Shown one piece after another: positions 17,763 through 31,256 of a DNA stretch of 64,000 nucleotides. Each line of letters begins with the position of its first letter. Within the stretch, counting starts at the first letter, position 1. A program made the translations under genes and the position numbers. Origin of the DNA: Streptomyces venezuelae (GTDB lineage: Bacteria; Actinomycetota; Actinomycetes; Streptomycetales; Streptomycetaceae); the NCBI RefSeq assembly GCF_008642355.1, contig NZ_CP029193.1, positions 2,566,001 through 2,630,000 of the forward strand, in the 5' to 3' direction. Under the pieces are notes generated by a model. That model saw only the letters and a list, made by a program, of their open reading frames with translations, made no database searches and was not told where the DNA came from.

Positions 17763-18506
17763 TCAGGACCAGCGGCCGGTGCGTCCGAGGAGGAGCGCCG
17801 TCGCCGCGGTCCCGGCGGTCGACGTGCGCAACACGCTACGCCCGAGCCGGTACGGCTTCGCGCCCGACTCGGCGAACACCGCGAGCTCCTCCGGCGACAC
17901 ACCCCCTTCGGGCCCGACGACCAGCACGATGTGCCCGGCGGTGGGGAGTTCCGCCGTGGCCAGCGGGTCGCTGCTGCCCTCCTCGTGCAGGACGGCAGCG
18001 AAGTCGGCGTCCGCGAGGAGCGCGGCGACCTGCTTCGTCGACGCGGCGTCGGCGACCTCGGGGAAGCGGACCCGGCGCGACTGCTTGCCCGCCTCGCGCG
18101 CGGTGGCCCGCCACTTGGCGAGGGCCTTGAGGCCGCGCTCGCCCTTCCACTGCGTGATGCAGCGCGACGCGGTCCACGGCACGACGGCGTCGACGCCCGT
18201 CTCCGTCATGGTCTCCACGGCGAGTTCGCCGCGGTCGCCCTTCGGCAGGGCCTGGACGACGGTGATGCGGGGCGACTGCGCGGGCTCCTCGGCGACGGAG
18301 TCCATGTGGACGATCAGCCGGTCCTTGCCCTCGGTGTCCACGACCACGCACTCGGTCCAGCGCCCGGCGCCGTCGGTCAGGACGACGTCCTCACCGGCGC
18401 GCAGCCGCTTCACGGAGACGGCGTGCCGTCCCTCCGGCCCGTCGAGCACATAGCGTCCGCCGTCACCCGCGTCGAAGTGCTCGACGACGAAAACCGGGGC
18501 GGTCAT
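17763..18506 (-). CDS. rsmE: 16S rRNA (uracil1498-N3)-methyltransferase RsmE
   Basis: 247 residues. The N-terminal PUA-like part begins APVFVVEHFDAGDGGRYVL. The SPOUT methyltransferase domain contains ITVVQALPKGDRGELAVET, GVDAVVPWTASRCITQWKG and the knot motif IVLVVGPEGGVSPEELAVF, then YRLGRSVLRTSTAGTAATA. It methylates U1498 of 16S rRNA with S-adenosylmethionine. In actinobacteria and other bacteria it often follows dnaJ, and here dnaJ lies 1.3 kb upstream. ATG at 18504-18506 overlaps the upstream gene stop by 4 bases. Confidence 0.95.
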   Translation of the reverse strand: MTAPVFVVEHFDAGDGGRYVLDGPEGRHAVSVKRLRAGEDVVLTDGAGRWTECVVVDTEGKDRLIVHMDSVAEEPAQSPRITVVQALPKGDRGELAVETMTETGVDAVVPWTASRCITQWKGERGLKALAKWRATAREAGKQSRRVRFPEVADAASTKQVAALLADADFAAVLHEEGSSDPLATAELPTAGHIVLVVGPEGGVSPEELAVFAESGAKPYRLGRSVLRTSTAGTAATALLLGRTGRWS

Positions 18507-19582
18507 GCGGCGCCCTCCGCGTCCGACGCGGCCTTCGTCCTCGCCTCGACGAGTTCGGCGGCGAGGACCTCGACGAGCTGTCCGGCGGGCAGCTCGCGGG
18601 CGAGTCGGTGGCCCTGCCCGGCCCAGAGCGCCATGGCCTGCGCGTCCCCTGCCTTCGCCGCGGCCTTGCGCAGGGCGCTGGTGAGGTGGTGGACCTGCGG
18701 GTAGGCGGCGGGGGCGTACGGGCCGTGCTCGCGCATGAACCGGTTGACGAGGCCGCGCGCGGGGCGCCCGGAGAACGCCCGGGTCAGCTCGGTCCGCACG
18801 AACAGCGGATTGGTCATGGCCTGCTTGTGGAGCGGGTTGGCGCCCGACTCGGGGGTGACGAGGAAGGCGGTGCCGAGCTGCGCGGCGTCGGCGCCCGCGG
18901 CGAGCACGGCGGCGATCTGCGCGCCGCGCATGAGCCCGCCGGCGGCGACGACGGGAATCTGCACGGTCTCGCGGACCTGCGTGATCAGGGACAGCAACCC
19001 GATCCCTGCCCCGTCGGCCTCGGGATTGTCCTTGTGTGTCCCCTGGTGCCCACCCGCCTCGATGCCCTGGACGCACACGGCGTCGGCGCCCGCCCACTGG
19101 GCGGTCTGGGCCTCCTCCGCGGTGGTGACGGTGACGACGGTCAGCGTGTTGACGCGGGCGAAGGCGTCGAGGACGTCACGGGTGGGGCAGCCGAAGGTGA
19201 AGGAGACGAGCGGCACGGGGTCGTCGAGCAGGATCGCCAGCTTGGCGTCGTACCCGTCGTCGCGCCCGCTGTCCGGGTCGCCGAGCTCCGTCTCGTACCA
19301 GGTGGCCTCGCCGGCGAGCTGGTTGCGGTACACCTCGACGGCCGCGGCGTCCGCGGTGTCGGGCTGCGGCATGAACAGGTTGACGCCGAAGGGCCGCGAG
19401 GTGATCCCCCGAAGCTGTTTGATCTCCTGGTACATCCCGTCGGCGGTCTTGTACCCGGCAGCGAGGAACCCGAGCCCTCCGGCCTCGGCGACGGCCCCGG
19501 CCAGCGCGGGCCCGGAGGCCCCGCCCGCCATGGGGGCCTGCACGATCGGAAGACGACAGAGCTCGGTCAGTGCGGAGGACAT
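18503..19582 (-). CDS. Nitronate monooxygenase / NAD(P)H-dependent flavin oxidoreductase
   Basis: 359 residues, TIM-barrel FMN enzyme. Motifs: LPIVQAPMAGGASGPALAGA at the N-terminus, ADAVCVQGIEAGGHQGTH, IPVVAAGGLMRGAQIAAVL and AAQLGTAFLVTPESGANP, the FMN-phosphate loop and conserved AGG/GTAF blocks of class I nitronate monooxygenases. It probably oxidises nitronates such as propionate-3-nitronate. It is translationally coupled to rsmE (4-base overlap). It follows the dnaJ terminator, so it should have its own promoter between 19583 and 19730. Confidence 0.91.
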   Translation of the reverse strand: MSSALTELCRLPIVQAPMAGGASGPALAGAVAEAGGLGFLAAGYKTADGMYQEIKQLRGITSRPFGVNLFMPQPDTADAAAVEVYRNQLAGEATWYETELGDPDSGRDDGYDAKLAILLDDPVPLVSFTFGCPTRDVLDAFARVNTLTVVTVTTAEEAQTAQWAGADAVCVQGIEAGGHQGTHKDNPEADGAGIGLLSLITQVRETVQIPVVAAGGLMRGAQIAAVLAAGADAAQLGTAFLVTPESGANPLHKQAMTNPLFVRTELTRAFSGRPARGLVNRFMREHGPYAPAAYPQVHHLTSALRKAAAKAGDAQAMALWAGQGHRLARELPAGQLVEVLAAELVEARTKAASDAEGAA

Positions 19583-19659
19583 GACGGCATCGTGCCACGG
19601 TCCTCACTGGGCGCCGAATCGCGCACTCCGCGCCGGTGTGCGCGGCCTCTTCTGCCCCT

Positions 19660-19725
19660 TCTCCCGCGTCGGCGGCTGCGGCCCGTCCCGGGCTGGTCGC
19701 GCGGTTCCCGCGCACCCGCAGGCGA
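19660..19725. repeat. Dispersed Streptomyces intergenic repeat, copy 1
   Basis: On the minus strand this reads GCGCGGGAACCGCGCGACCA followed by GCC, then a GGGCCGCAG block. It matches the copy at 36652-36700 on the plus strand with few differences (core GCG-GGGAAC-GCGCGACCAGCC). It sits between the nitronate monooxygenase start and the dnaJ terminator. Elements of this kind are, from memory, very abundant between Streptomyces genes; function unknown. Confidence 0.6.
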
Positions 19726-19732
19726 AGACAAA

Positions 19733-19766
19733 GCCCCCGGCAACGGTAAGAACCGTCGCCGGGGGC
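19733..19766 (-). terminator. dnaJ terminator
   Basis: 15-base arms (19733-19747 and 19752-19766) with one mismatch and a 4-base AAGA loop, starting 22 bases after the dnaJ stop. A very stable stem separating hrcA-dnaJ from the nitronate monooxygenase-rsmE genes. Confidence 0.85.
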
Positions 19767-19788
19767 CAGGAAAACACCGCTCAAGGCG

Positions 19789-20928
19789 CTACCGCCCGTT
19801 GAACGCGTCCTTGAGGCGGGAGAACAGGCCCTGCTGACCGGGCTGGAACTGCCCCGTGGGCCGTTCCTCCCCCCGCATCTTCGCCAGCTCCCGCAGCAAC
19901 CGCTCCTGCTCGGGGTCGAGCTTCGTCGGCGTGAGGACCTCGACGTGCACGATGAGGTCACCGCGACCGCCGCCCCGCAGATGCGTGATGCCGCGCCCGT
20001 GCAGCGGGACGGACTGCCCCGACTGCGTGCCGGGACGGATGTCGATCTCCTCCAGGCCGTCGAGCGTCTCCAGCGGCACCTTCGTGCCGAGGGCCGCCGC
20101 GGTCATGGGGATCGTCACCGTGCAGTGCAGGTCGTCGCCGCGCCGCTGGAAGACGGCGTGCGGCAGCTCGTGGATCTCGACGTACAGGTCACCGGCGGGG
20201 CCTCCGCCGGGGCCGACCTCGCCCTCGCCCGCGAGCTGGATCCGCGTGCCGTTGTCGACACCGGCCGGGATCTTGACCGTCAGGGTCCGCCGCGAGCGGA
20301 TCCGTCCGTCGCCCGCGCACTCGGGGCACGGCGTCGGCACGACCGTGCCGAACCCCTGGCACTGCGGGCAGGGCCGCGAGGTCATGACCTGACCGAGGAA
20401 GGACCGCGTGACCTGGGACACCTCGCCGCGACCGCGGCACATGTCACAGGTCTGGGCGGAGGTACCGGGCGCGGCACCCTCACCACTACAGGTCGTACAG
20501 ACGACGGCCGTGTCGACCTGGATGTCCTTGGTGGTCCCGAAGGCGGCCTCTTCGAGGTCGATCTCCAGGCGGATCATGGCGTCCTGGCCACGGCGCGTGC
20601 GCGAACGCGGCCCGCGCTGCGACGCCGTCCCGAAGAACGCGTCCATGATGTCGGAGAAGTTGCCGAAGCCGCCGGCGCCGAAGCCACCCGCGCCTCCGCC
20701 GCCGCCCGCCTGGGACAGCGGGTCGCCGCCGAGGTCGTAGACCTGCTTCTTCTGCGGGTCCGACAACACCTCGTACGCGGCGTTGATCTCCTTGAAGCGC
20801 TCCTGAGTCTTCGGGTCCGGATTCACGTCCGGGTGAAGCTCACGCGCCAGCCTCCGGAAGGCCTTCTTGATCTCGTCCTGGGAAGCGTCGCGGCGCACGC
20901 CGAGTACGGCGTAGTAGTCCGTGGCCAC
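19789..20928 (-). CDS. dnaJ: Chaperone DnaJ (second, hrcA-linked copy)
   Basis: 379 residues. The J-domain (1-68) has the HPD triad at residues 32-34 (RELHPDVNPDPKTQERFKEI). A Gly/Phe linker (about 72-95) follows, then four CxxCxGxG-type zinc repeats (CTTCSGEG, CDMCRGRG, CPQCQGFG, CPECAGDG), then the two C-terminal substrate-binding domains. It is the co-chaperone that delivers clients to DnaK and stimulates its ATPase. GTG start at 20926-20928 follows the hrcA stop directly (TAAGTG), so the two are co-transcribed and under HrcA/CIRCE control. Streptomyces usually has another dnaJ in the dnaK operon. Confidence 0.97.
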   Translation of the reverse strand: MATDYYAVLGVRRDASQDEIKKAFRRLARELHPDVNPDPKTQERFKEINAAYEVLSDPQKKQVYDLGGDPLSQAGGGGGAGGFGAGGFGNFSDIMDAFFGTASQRGPRSRTRRGQDAMIRLEIDLEEAAFGTTKDIQVDTAVVCTTCSGEGAAPGTSAQTCDMCRGRGEVSQVTRSFLGQVMTSRPCPQCQGFGTVVPTPCPECAGDGRIRSRRTLTVKIPAGVDNGTRIQLAGEGEVGPGGGPAGDLYVEIHELPHAVFQRRGDDLHCTVTIPMTAAALGTKVPLETLDGLEEIDIRPGTQSGQSVPLHGRGITHLRGGGRGDLIVHVEVLTPTKLDPEQERLLRELAKMRGEERPTGQFQPGQQGLFSRLKDAFNGR

Positions 20929-21945
20929 TTACGACTCCGCCAGGATCTGTCCGACGTAACGTGCCACTGCGCGTACTGCTCCCATCGTTCCCGGATAGTC
21001 CATGCGGGTCGGTCCGACCACGCCGAGTTTGGCGACTGCCTCGCTTCCCGAACCGTAGCCGACCGAGACCACGGACGTGGAGCTGAGCCCCTCATGGGCG
21101 TTCTCGTGACCGATCCGTACGGCCATGCCCGAATCCTGCACTTCCCCAAGCAACTTGAGGAGCACGACCTGCTCCTCAAGGGCTTCGAGAACGGGCCGGA
21201 TGGTGAGGGGAAAGTCATGTCCGAAGCGGGTGAGATTGGCGGTGCCGCCGATCATCAACCGCTCCTCCGTCTCCTCCACGAGCGTCTCGAGGAGGGTGGA
21301 AAGGACCGTCGCGACGGTGCCGCGGTCCTCGGCCTCGAAGGCCTCGGGAAGGTCCTGCACCAACTGTGGCACATCGGCGAAGCGACGCCCCGCCACCCTG
21401 CTGTTCAGCCGGGCCCGCAGGTCCGCGAGCGCGCTCTCGCCGAACGGCGCCGGGCAGTCGATCATGCGCTGTTCGACCCGGCCCGTGTCCGTGATCAACA
21501 CGAGCATCAGCCGGGCGGGGGCCAGCGAGAGCAGCTCCACGTGCCGCACCGTCGACCGTGTGAGCGACGGGTACTGCACGACGGCGACCTGCCGGGTGAG
21601 CTGCGCGAGCAGCCGCACCGTGCGCCCCACGACGTCGTCGAGGTCGACGGCGCCGTCGAGGAAGTTCTGGATGGCGCGCCGCTCGGGCGCGGTCATCGGC
21701 TTGACGCCCGCGAGTTTGTCGACGAAGAGGCGGTAGCCCTTGTCGGTCGGGATGCGCCCCGCGCTGGTGTGCGGCTGGGCGATGAACCCTTCCTCCTCCA
21801 GCACCGCCATGTCGTTGCGGACGGTGGCCGGGGAGACCCCCAGACGGTGGCGCTCGGTGAGCGCCTTGGAGCCGACGGGCTCCTCCGTCCCCACGTAGTC
21901 ATGGACGATGGCGCGCAGCACCTCGAGCCTGCGTTCACTGAGCAT
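20929..21945 (-). CDS. hrcA: Heat-inducible transcription repressor HrcA
   Basis: 338 residues. The N-terminal winged helix starts [20 protein letters not shown] and contains [20 protein letters not shown] then [20 protein letters not shown], the DNA-recognition region. The remainder is the GAF-like dimerisation and GroEL-responsive part (LIGG-type [16 protein letters not shown]). It represses heat-shock genes by binding CIRCE. A perfect CIRCE lies 65 bases upstream of the ATG (21943-21945), showing autoregulation. The reading frame stays open to 22173, but the upstream part overlaps the operator and promoter and is not coding. Confidence 0.97.
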   Translation of the reverse strand: MLSERRLEVLRAIVHDYVGTEEPVGSKALTERHRLGVSPATVRNDMAVLEEEGFIAQPHTSAGRIPTDKGYRLFVDKLAGVKPMTAPERRAIQNFLDGAVDLDDVVGRTVRLLAQLTRQVAVVQYPSLTRSTVRHVELLSLAPARLMLVLITDTGRVEQRMIDCPAPFGESALADLRARLNSRVAGRRFADVPQLVQDLPEAFEAEDRGTVATVLSTLLETLVEETEERLMIGGTANLTRFGHDFPLTIRPVLEALEEQVVLLKLLGEVQDSGMAVRIGHENAHEGLSSTSVVSVGYGSGSEAVAKLGVVGPTRMDYPGTMGAVRAVARYVGQILAES

Positions 21946-22009
21946 CGCGCACACCTCCAGCTGTCTCCGTCGTTCACGACGGGCCCCGGCATCCCCCGAG
22001 CCCCCTCGC

Positions 22010-22036
22010 CTGGCACTCCCCGCGGGCGAGTGCCAG
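22010..22036. promoter_or_regulatory. CIRCE operator (HrcA site)
   Basis: CTGGCACTC (22010-22018), 9-base spacer, GAGTGCCAG (22028-22036): a perfect inverted repeat that matches the CIRCE architecture GCACTC-N9-GAGTGC. It lies just downstream of the proposed hrcA promoter. Binding by HrcA is established for this element in other bacteria. Confidence 0.95.
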
Positions 22037-22050
22037 CACTTCAAAAGGTC

Positions 22051-22081
22051 AGTGTACGGCCGTCGGGTACGGACCCGGCAA
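22051..22081 (-). promoter_or_regulatory. hrcA-dnaJ promoter
   Basis: Minus-strand -35 TTGCCG (22076-22081), 19-base spacer, -10 TACACT (22051-22056). Transcription would start about 8 bases further down, immediately before or inside the CIRCE element, so HrcA binding would block initiation. The spacer is slightly long. Confidence 0.6.
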
Positions 22082-22124
22082 GACGCGGGCTGCCGAACAC
22101 CGCGCGTACGGATAGCGTCACCGT

Positions 22125-22868
22125 ATGAACGTGACGCCGGCATGGGAAGCGGCGGGCTGGGAGCGGCTCGCACCGCGCGTGGGACGGTGCCGTCTGCCCG
22201 TCTGGGACTGCACGGCGGGGCTCGTCGTCGGCGACGACGCGGCCCTCCTGATCGAGGCGGGGTCGAGCCTCGCGGAGGGTGCGGCGCTGCGCACGCAGGC
22301 CCGGCGCATTCTGGGCGGCGACCGCAGGGTCACCCACCTCGCGCTGACGCACCCGCACTTCGACCACGTCCTCGGAGCGGCGGCGTTCGCGGGCGTGGAG
22401 GTGTACGGGGCGGTGGGCATCGACACGGTCTTCGCCAGGGGCGGCGACGAGCTGCGCGAGGACGCCGTGCGGCATGGTCTGGACCCGGACGCGGCGGCTG
22501 AGGCGGCCGACCTCCTGGTCCGCCCGCACCACCTGGTGTGCGGGGAGTGGACGCTGGACCTCGGCGGCGACGTGCGGGTGCTGCTCGCCAACCTCGGGCC
22601 CGGCCACTCCGGCCACGACCTCGCGGTCCTCGTGCCCGGCACCGGGGGCGGCCGGGAGGTCGTCTTCTGCGGCGACCTCGTGGAGGAGTCGGGTGAGCCG
22701 CAGGCGGGCCCGGACGCGGCGCCGAACCACTGGCCCGCGGCGCTCGACCGCCTCCTGGACCTGGGGGGCGAGGACGCGCTCTACGTACCCGGGCACGGCG
22801 CGACGGTGGATGCGGCTTTTGTCCGTGCCCAACGCGCCACACTGGCCGCCCGCTTCGGCGTGTCGTGA
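22125..22868 (+). CDS. MBL-fold metallo-hydrolase
   Basis: 247 residues. Zinc motif [14 protein letters not shown] (HxHxDH), with the remaining ligands in [18 protein letters not shown] (H), [12 protein letters not shown] (D) and [13 protein letters not shown] (H). A hydrolase of unknown substrate related to the glyoxalase II/beta-lactamase class. ATG at 22125 lies 44 bases from the opposite-facing hrcA promoter, so the two transcripts are divergent. The stop overlaps the region in front of the DUF3097 gene, implying an operon with it. Confidence 0.88.
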   Translation: MNVTPAWEAAGWERLAPRVGRCRLPVWDCTAGLVVGDDAALLIEAGSSLAEGAALRTQARRILGGDRRVTHLALTHPHFDHVLGAAAFAGVEVYGAVGIDTVFARGGDELREDAVRHGLDPDAAAEAADLLVRPHHLVCGEWTLDLGGDVRVLLANLGPGHSGHDLAVLVPGTGGGREVVFCGDLVEESGEPQAGPDAAPNHWPAALDRLLDLGGEDALYVPGHGATVDAAFVRAQRATLAARFGVS

Positions 22869-22903
22869 CGCGTGACGCCACCGCTCTTCCTATCGTCACG
22901 AGA

Positions 22904-23722
22904 ATGCGCCAGTACTCCGCCGACCTCACGCCCCCTTGGAAGAAGCCGAAGCCCGTGCCGGAGGTGGCGGCGGACGCCGGCCTCGTGGTCGAGGAGCTGA
23001 GCACCGGTTTCTGCGGGGCGGTGATCCGCTGCGAGAAGACGGCGCAGGGCCCCACGGTGACGCTGGAGGACCGCTTCGGCAAGCACCGCGTCTTCCCGAT
23101 GGAACCGCGCGGTTTCCTCCTGGAGGGCCGCCCGGTCACCCTGGTCCGCCCCTCCCGGGCTGCGGCTCCCGTACGTCCGTCCCGCACCGCGTCCGGCTCG
23201 GTGGCCGTGCCCGGGGCGCGGGCCAGGGTCGCCCGCGCGGGACGCATCTACGTGGAGGGCCGGCACGACGCCGAACTCGTCGAGCGCGTCTGGGGCGACG
23301 ACCTGCGCATCGAGGGCGTCGTCGTGGAGTACCTGGAGGGCGTCGACGACCTCCCCGCGATCGTCGCCGAGTTCGCCCCCGGACCGGACGCCCGCCTCGG
23401 CGTCCTGGTCGACCATCTGGTCCCCGGCTCCAAGGAGTCCCGCATCGCTGCGCAGGTCACCAGCGCCCACGCCCTGGTCGTCGGGCACCCCTACATCGAC
23501 GTCTGGGAAGCGGTGAAGCCGTCCTCGGTCGGCATCCCCGCCTGGCCCCGCGTCCCCCGCGGCCAGGACTGGAAGACGGGCGTCTGCGAGGCCCTCGGCT
23601 GGCCGCCCAACACGGGCGCGGCCTGGCAGCGCATCCTGAACTCGGTCCACTCCTACAAGGACCTGGAGCCCCCGCTCCTGGGCCGCGTGGAAGAACTGAT
23701 CGACTTCGTCACGCTCCCGTAG
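22904..23722 (+). CDS. DUF3097 family protein
   Basis: 272 residues from the ATG at 22904 (MRQYSADLTPPWKKPKPVPE), the N-terminus I know for actinobacterial members; an in-frame GTG at 22865 overlaps the MBL stop. Conserved blocks: GFCGAVIRCEKTAQGPTVTL, EDRFGKHRVFPMEPRGFLLE, RIYVEGRHDAELVERVWGDD, ADLPAIVAEF-like and LGVLVDHLVPGSKESRIAAQ, HPYIDVWEAVKP. The GRHDAELVE/LVDHLVPGSKE part resembles Toprim-like folds, suggesting nucleic-acid work, but no function is established. Convergent with hemW. Confidence 0.88.
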   Translation: MRQYSADLTPPWKKPKPVPEVAADAGLVVEELSTGFCGAVIRCEKTAQGPTVTLEDRFGKHRVFPMEPRGFLLEGRPVTLVRPSRAAAPVRPSRTASGSVAVPGARARVARAGRIYVEGRHDAELVERVWGDDLRIEGVVVEYLEGVDDLPAIVAEFAPGPDARLGVLVDHLVPGSKESRIAAQVTSAHALVVGHPYIDVWEAVKPSSVGIPAWPRVPRGQDWKTGVCEALGWPPNTGAAWQRILNSVHSYKDLEPPLLGRVEELIDFVTLP

Positions 23723-23748
23723 ACCGATCCACGCCCGGGGGCGCGCCC

Positions 23749-24981
23749 TCAGTCCACCAGGTCCCGCACCACGGCGTCGGCGAGGAGCCGCCCTCGGAGC
23801 GTCAGGACGGCGCGTCCCTCCGCGTACGGCCCGGCATCGAGGAGCCCCTCGTCCCGGGCCCGTACGGACGCCGCGAGCCCCGCCTCGCGCAGCAGCGACA
23901 GCGGGCAGCCCTCCCGCAGCCGGAGCTCCAGCAGGATCCGCTCCACCCGCCGGTCCTCCGCCGACAGCACCTCACGTCCGGCCCCCGGCGACCCGCCGCC
24001 CGCCAGCGCTCCCGCGTACGCACCGGGATGCTTGACGTTCCACCACCGCACACCGCCGACGTGGCTGTGCGCGCCGGGTCCCGCGCCCCACCAGTCGGCG
24101 CCGCGCCAGTACAGCTCGTTGTGCAGGCAGCGGCCGCTGTCGGAGGTGGCCCAGTTGGACACCTCGTACCAGGAGAAGCCCGCGTTCCCGAGGACCTCGT
24201 CGGCGATCAGGTACCGGTCCGCGTGCACGTCGTCGTCGGTCATCGGCACCTCGCCGCGCCGGATGCGCCGCGCCAGCTGCGTGCCCTCCTCCACGATGAG
24301 CGCGTAGGCGCTGACGTGGTCGGGTCCCGCGCCGATCGCCGCGTCGAGCGTGGCGCGCCAGTCGTCGTCGGTCTCGCCGGGCGTGCCGTAGATCAGGTCG
24401 AGGTTGACGTGCTCGAAGCCGGCGGCCCGCGCCTCGGCGACGCACGCCTCGGGGCGGCCGGGCGTGTGCGTGCGGTCCAGCACCTTCAGGACGTGCTGCT
24501 TCGCACTCTGCATGCCGAAGGAGACGCGATTGAAGCCGCCCTCGCGGAGCTCGCTCAGATACGCCTCGTCGACCGACTCCGGGTTCGCCTCCGTCGTGAT
24601 CTCCGCGTCGTCCGCGAGCCCGAACTCGTCCCGTACGGCGGCGAGCATCGCCACGAGGTCGCGGGCGGCGAGCAGCGTCGGCGTACCGCCCCCGACGAAG
24701 ACGGTCCGCACGGGCCGCGGGTCGTCGCCCAGGACCTTCCTGGCGAGCCGCACCTCGTCGGCGAGGGTCTGCGCGTAGTTGTCGCGGGAGGCGAGGACGC
24801 CGCCGGAGCCGCGCAGCTCGGTCGCGGTGTACGTGTTGAAGTCGCAGTAGCCGCAGCGCGTGGCGCAGTACGGGACGTGCAGGTAGAAGCCGAGGGGGCG
24901 GGAGGCCGCGCCGTCGAGGGCGGACGCGGGCAGCGCGCCGTCCTCGGGCATGGGCTCACCATCGGGCAGTGCGGAGGGCAT
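23749..24981 (-). CDS. hemW: Radical SAM heme chaperone HemW
   Basis: 410 residues. Radical-SAM cluster motif PYCATRCGYCDFNTYT (C39, C43, C46) includes the HemW-typical extra aromatic or Cys-rich tail; then VFVGGGTPTLLAARDL, ITTEANPESVDEAYL, GFNRVSFGMQSAKQHVLKVL and VNLDLIYGTPGETDDDW, followed by the C-terminal HemW domain. Once annotated as an oxygen-independent coproporphyrinogen oxidase, the family is now regarded as a heme-delivery protein. ATG at 24979-24981. Usually next to hrcA/dnaJ/lepA in actinobacteria, as here. Confidence 0.94.
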   Translation of the reverse strand: MPSALPDGEPMPEDGALPASALDGAASRPLGFYLHVPYCATRCGYCDFNTYTATELRGSGGVLASRDNYAQTLADEVRLARKVLGDDPRPVRTVFVGGGTPTLLAARDLVAMLAAVRDEFGLADDAEITTEANPESVDEAYLSELREGGFNRVSFGMQSAKQHVLKVLDRTHTPGRPEACVAEARAAGFEHVNLDLIYGTPGETDDDWRATLDAAIGAGPDHVSAYALIVEEGTQLARRIRRGEVPMTDDDVHADRYLIADEVLGNAGFSWYEVSNWATSDSGRCLHNELYWRGADWWGAGPGAHSHVGGVRWWNVKHPGAYAGALAGGGSPGAGREVLSAEDRRVERILLELRLREGCPLSLLREAGLAASVRARDEGLLDAGPYAEGRAVLTLRGRLLADAVVRDLVD

Positions 24982-25022
24982 ACCGTCGATTGTCCCCCAC
25001 CCGACGCCACGCCCCCTCCCCC

Positions 25023-26975
25023 TCACCGGGCCCGCAGCACCAGCAGGGCCAGGTCGTCGTCCGGTGGCCGCTCCGAGAATTCGTGGACTAGGCGTCTGAT
25101 GCGCTCCGCCACCAGCTGCGCGTCGAGGCCCGCGCAGCCGGAGAGGGCCTTGGCGAGGCCGTCTCCGTCGTCGAACTGGCGGCGGCCCGTCCGGCGCTCG
25201 GTGACGCCGTCCGTGACGCACAGGAGCGTCTCGCCGGACCGCAGGTCGAAGCTCTCGCTCGTGTACGTCTCGTCGTCGACGACCCCGAGCAGCATCTGCG
25301 GAGTGGCCGCCTCCCGCACCTCCCCCGCCGCGGACATGACGAGCGGCAGCGGATGCCCGGCACAGGCGAGGGTGACGCGGACCCCTCCTTCGTACGGGAC
25401 GATCTCTCCGTACAGGAGCGAGAGGAAGCGCGACGTGGGGCTGTCGGGCGGCACGCCCTGCCCGCCCGCGACCGCGACGACCGCCGCCGCCGCGTCCGCC
25501 GCCTCGGTCGCGTCGTCGAGGAGCAGCTGGTTGAGGCGGTCCATGACCTCCGCGACCTGGTACCCCTCGCGGGCGAGGAGCCGCAGCCAGGGGCGGGCGA
25601 GACCGATGACGACGGCCGCCTCGGGCCCCTTGCCCTGGACGTCGCCGAGCGCGAAGCACCAGCGGCCGTCACCCGCCTGGAACACGTCGTAGAAGTCGCC
25701 ACCGGGGCCGCCCTTGTCCTGCGGTTCGTAGACGAGGCCGCTCTCGACGCCGGGGATGTCCGCGACCTTGCTGGGCAGCAGGCCGCGCTGGAGCACCTGG
25801 CTGATGTTGGCCTGGCGCTGGTAGCGGCGGGCGGTGCTGATGGCGAGGGCGACGCGGCGGCTGAAGTCCTCGACGAGACCCGTGACCTCGTCGGGGAAGC
25901 GGACGAGCCCGGACCGGCCGATGACGAGCGTGCCGAGGACGCGCCCGCCGGCCGTCAGCCGGTACGCCAGGGCCGCGCCGGCCGGCCCTCCCGTCAGCGC
26001 CTCACCGGGCCAGGGCAGCGGGAAGGCGCCGGAGCCCGCCGTGTCCGGGACGTGGGGCGGCTCCTTCTCCAGGACGCGGCGCAGCTCCTCTATCCGGTGC
26101 TCGCTGGTGTGCCACACCCGGGCGAGCCGCGCCCCCTGCAGGCCCACGGAGTTGTGCGCCGTCCCGTCGTCGAGCCAGACCGCGCACCAGTCCGCGAGGC
26201 GCGGCACGAGGAGCTGTCCGGCGAGTGCGGCCACCAGGTCCTGGTCGAACTGTCCGGCCAGCAGGTCGGACGCCTCGGCGAGGAAGGAGAGCGCGCCCCT
26301 GTTGACCCAATCGGTGTCCTGCGAGGCCTGGTTGGGCAGCGGCGCGAGAATCTCGGCGGCCCGCAGTCCGCGCTGCAGCGCCTGCTCGCTCGCGTACGAC
26401 TCGATCTCGTGGACGGCCTGGACGCCCTCGACGGGCAGCCGGGCCCAGACGGATTTCGTGCCGGTGCGGTAGGTGATGCCCCAGGACTCGGAGAGGGTCG
26501 CGACGAGGTGGAGGCCCCGGCCGTACTCGGGCGTGCCGAGGGACGGCGGACGGTGGTCGCCGCGGACGGCGCGTGAGGGGTGGTGGTCGGCGACCTCGAT
26601 GAGGAGGGTCTCCGTCAGCTCGCCGGGGAGCACGTCGTCGAGCCGGCACATCAGCTCGACGGCCGTGCCCGCGTGCACGACGGCGTTGGTCACCAACTCG
26701 CTGACCAACAGCACCGCGTCGTCGGCCAGCCGGTCGGTGATGCCCGCGGCCGCGGGCACGCCGAGCTCGGTCCAGTCGGCGAGCGCCGCCCGCACGAATC
26801 TCCGCGCGGCGGCGGGCGCCAGCGGGTTTCCGGGCAGTGACGTGCGCACGACCGCCGGTGGCCCGGGGCGGCCCGGGTCCGTGGCGGAGGCACGAATATC
26901 GGCCTCCCGTTGCATCGGAATGGACCCCACGGTGCGGCTCCTGAGCAGTTCGGGCGAATACGCCTCAGGCGACAC
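25023..26975 (-). CDS. HATPase-GAF-SpoIIE (PP2C) phosphatase, OsaC-like
   Basis: 650 residues. RsbW-like histidine-kinase ATPase domain at about 45-185 ([20 protein letters not shown] with the N-box, [18 protein letters not shown] with the G-box). A GAF domain lies at about 215-395. The SpoIIE/PP2C serine phosphatase is at about 420-645 ([77 protein letters not shown], with the metal-binding Asp residues in place). A one-protein partner switch for anti-sigma/anti-anti-sigma control. It is divergent from the poly-HAMP kinase gene, as osaC is associated with osaAB. GTG start at 26973-26975. Confidence 0.9.
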   Translation of the reverse strand: MSPEAYSPELLRSRTVGSIPMQREADIRASATDPGRPGPPAVVRTSLPGNPLAPAAARRFVRAALADWTELGVPAAAGITDRLADDAVLLVSELVTNAVVHAGTAVELMCRLDDVLPGELTETLLIEVADHHPSRAVRGDHRPPSLGTPEYGRGLHLVATLSESWGITYRTGTKSVWARLPVEGVQAVHEIESYASEQALQRGLRAAEILAPLPNQASQDTDWVNRGALSFLAEASDLLAGQFDQDLVAALAGQLLVPRLADWCAVWLDDGTAHNSVGLQGARLARVWHTSEHRIEELRRVLEKEPPHVPDTAGSGAFPLPWPGEALTGGPAGAALAYRLTAGGRVLGTLVIGRSGLVRFPDEVTGLVEDFSRRVALAISTARRYQRQANISQVLQRGLLPSKVADIPGVESGLVYEPQDKGGPGGDFYDVFQAGDGRWCFALGDVQGKGPEAAVVIGLARPWLRLLAREGYQVAEVMDRLNQLLLDDATEAADAAAAVVAVAGGQGVPPDSPTSRFLSLLYGEIVPYEGGVRVTLACAGHPLPLVMSAAGEVREAATPQMLLGVVDDETYTSESFDLRSGETLLCVTDGVTERRTGRRQFDDGDGLAKALSGCAGLDAQLVAERIRRLVHEFSERPPDDDLALLVLRAR

Positions 26976-27032
26976 CGACAGAGTGACAGACTGGCCACGC
27001 TCATAAGCACCGAGTTACCGAAGTGGGCCGTT

Positions 27033-31244
<4,212 letters not shown>

Positions 31245-31256
31245 GGCACCGTGACC

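Noticed and set aside
21946..22173. N-terminal extension of hrcA
   Set aside because: The region holds the CIRCE operator and promoter; all family motifs begin after the ATG at 21943-21945.
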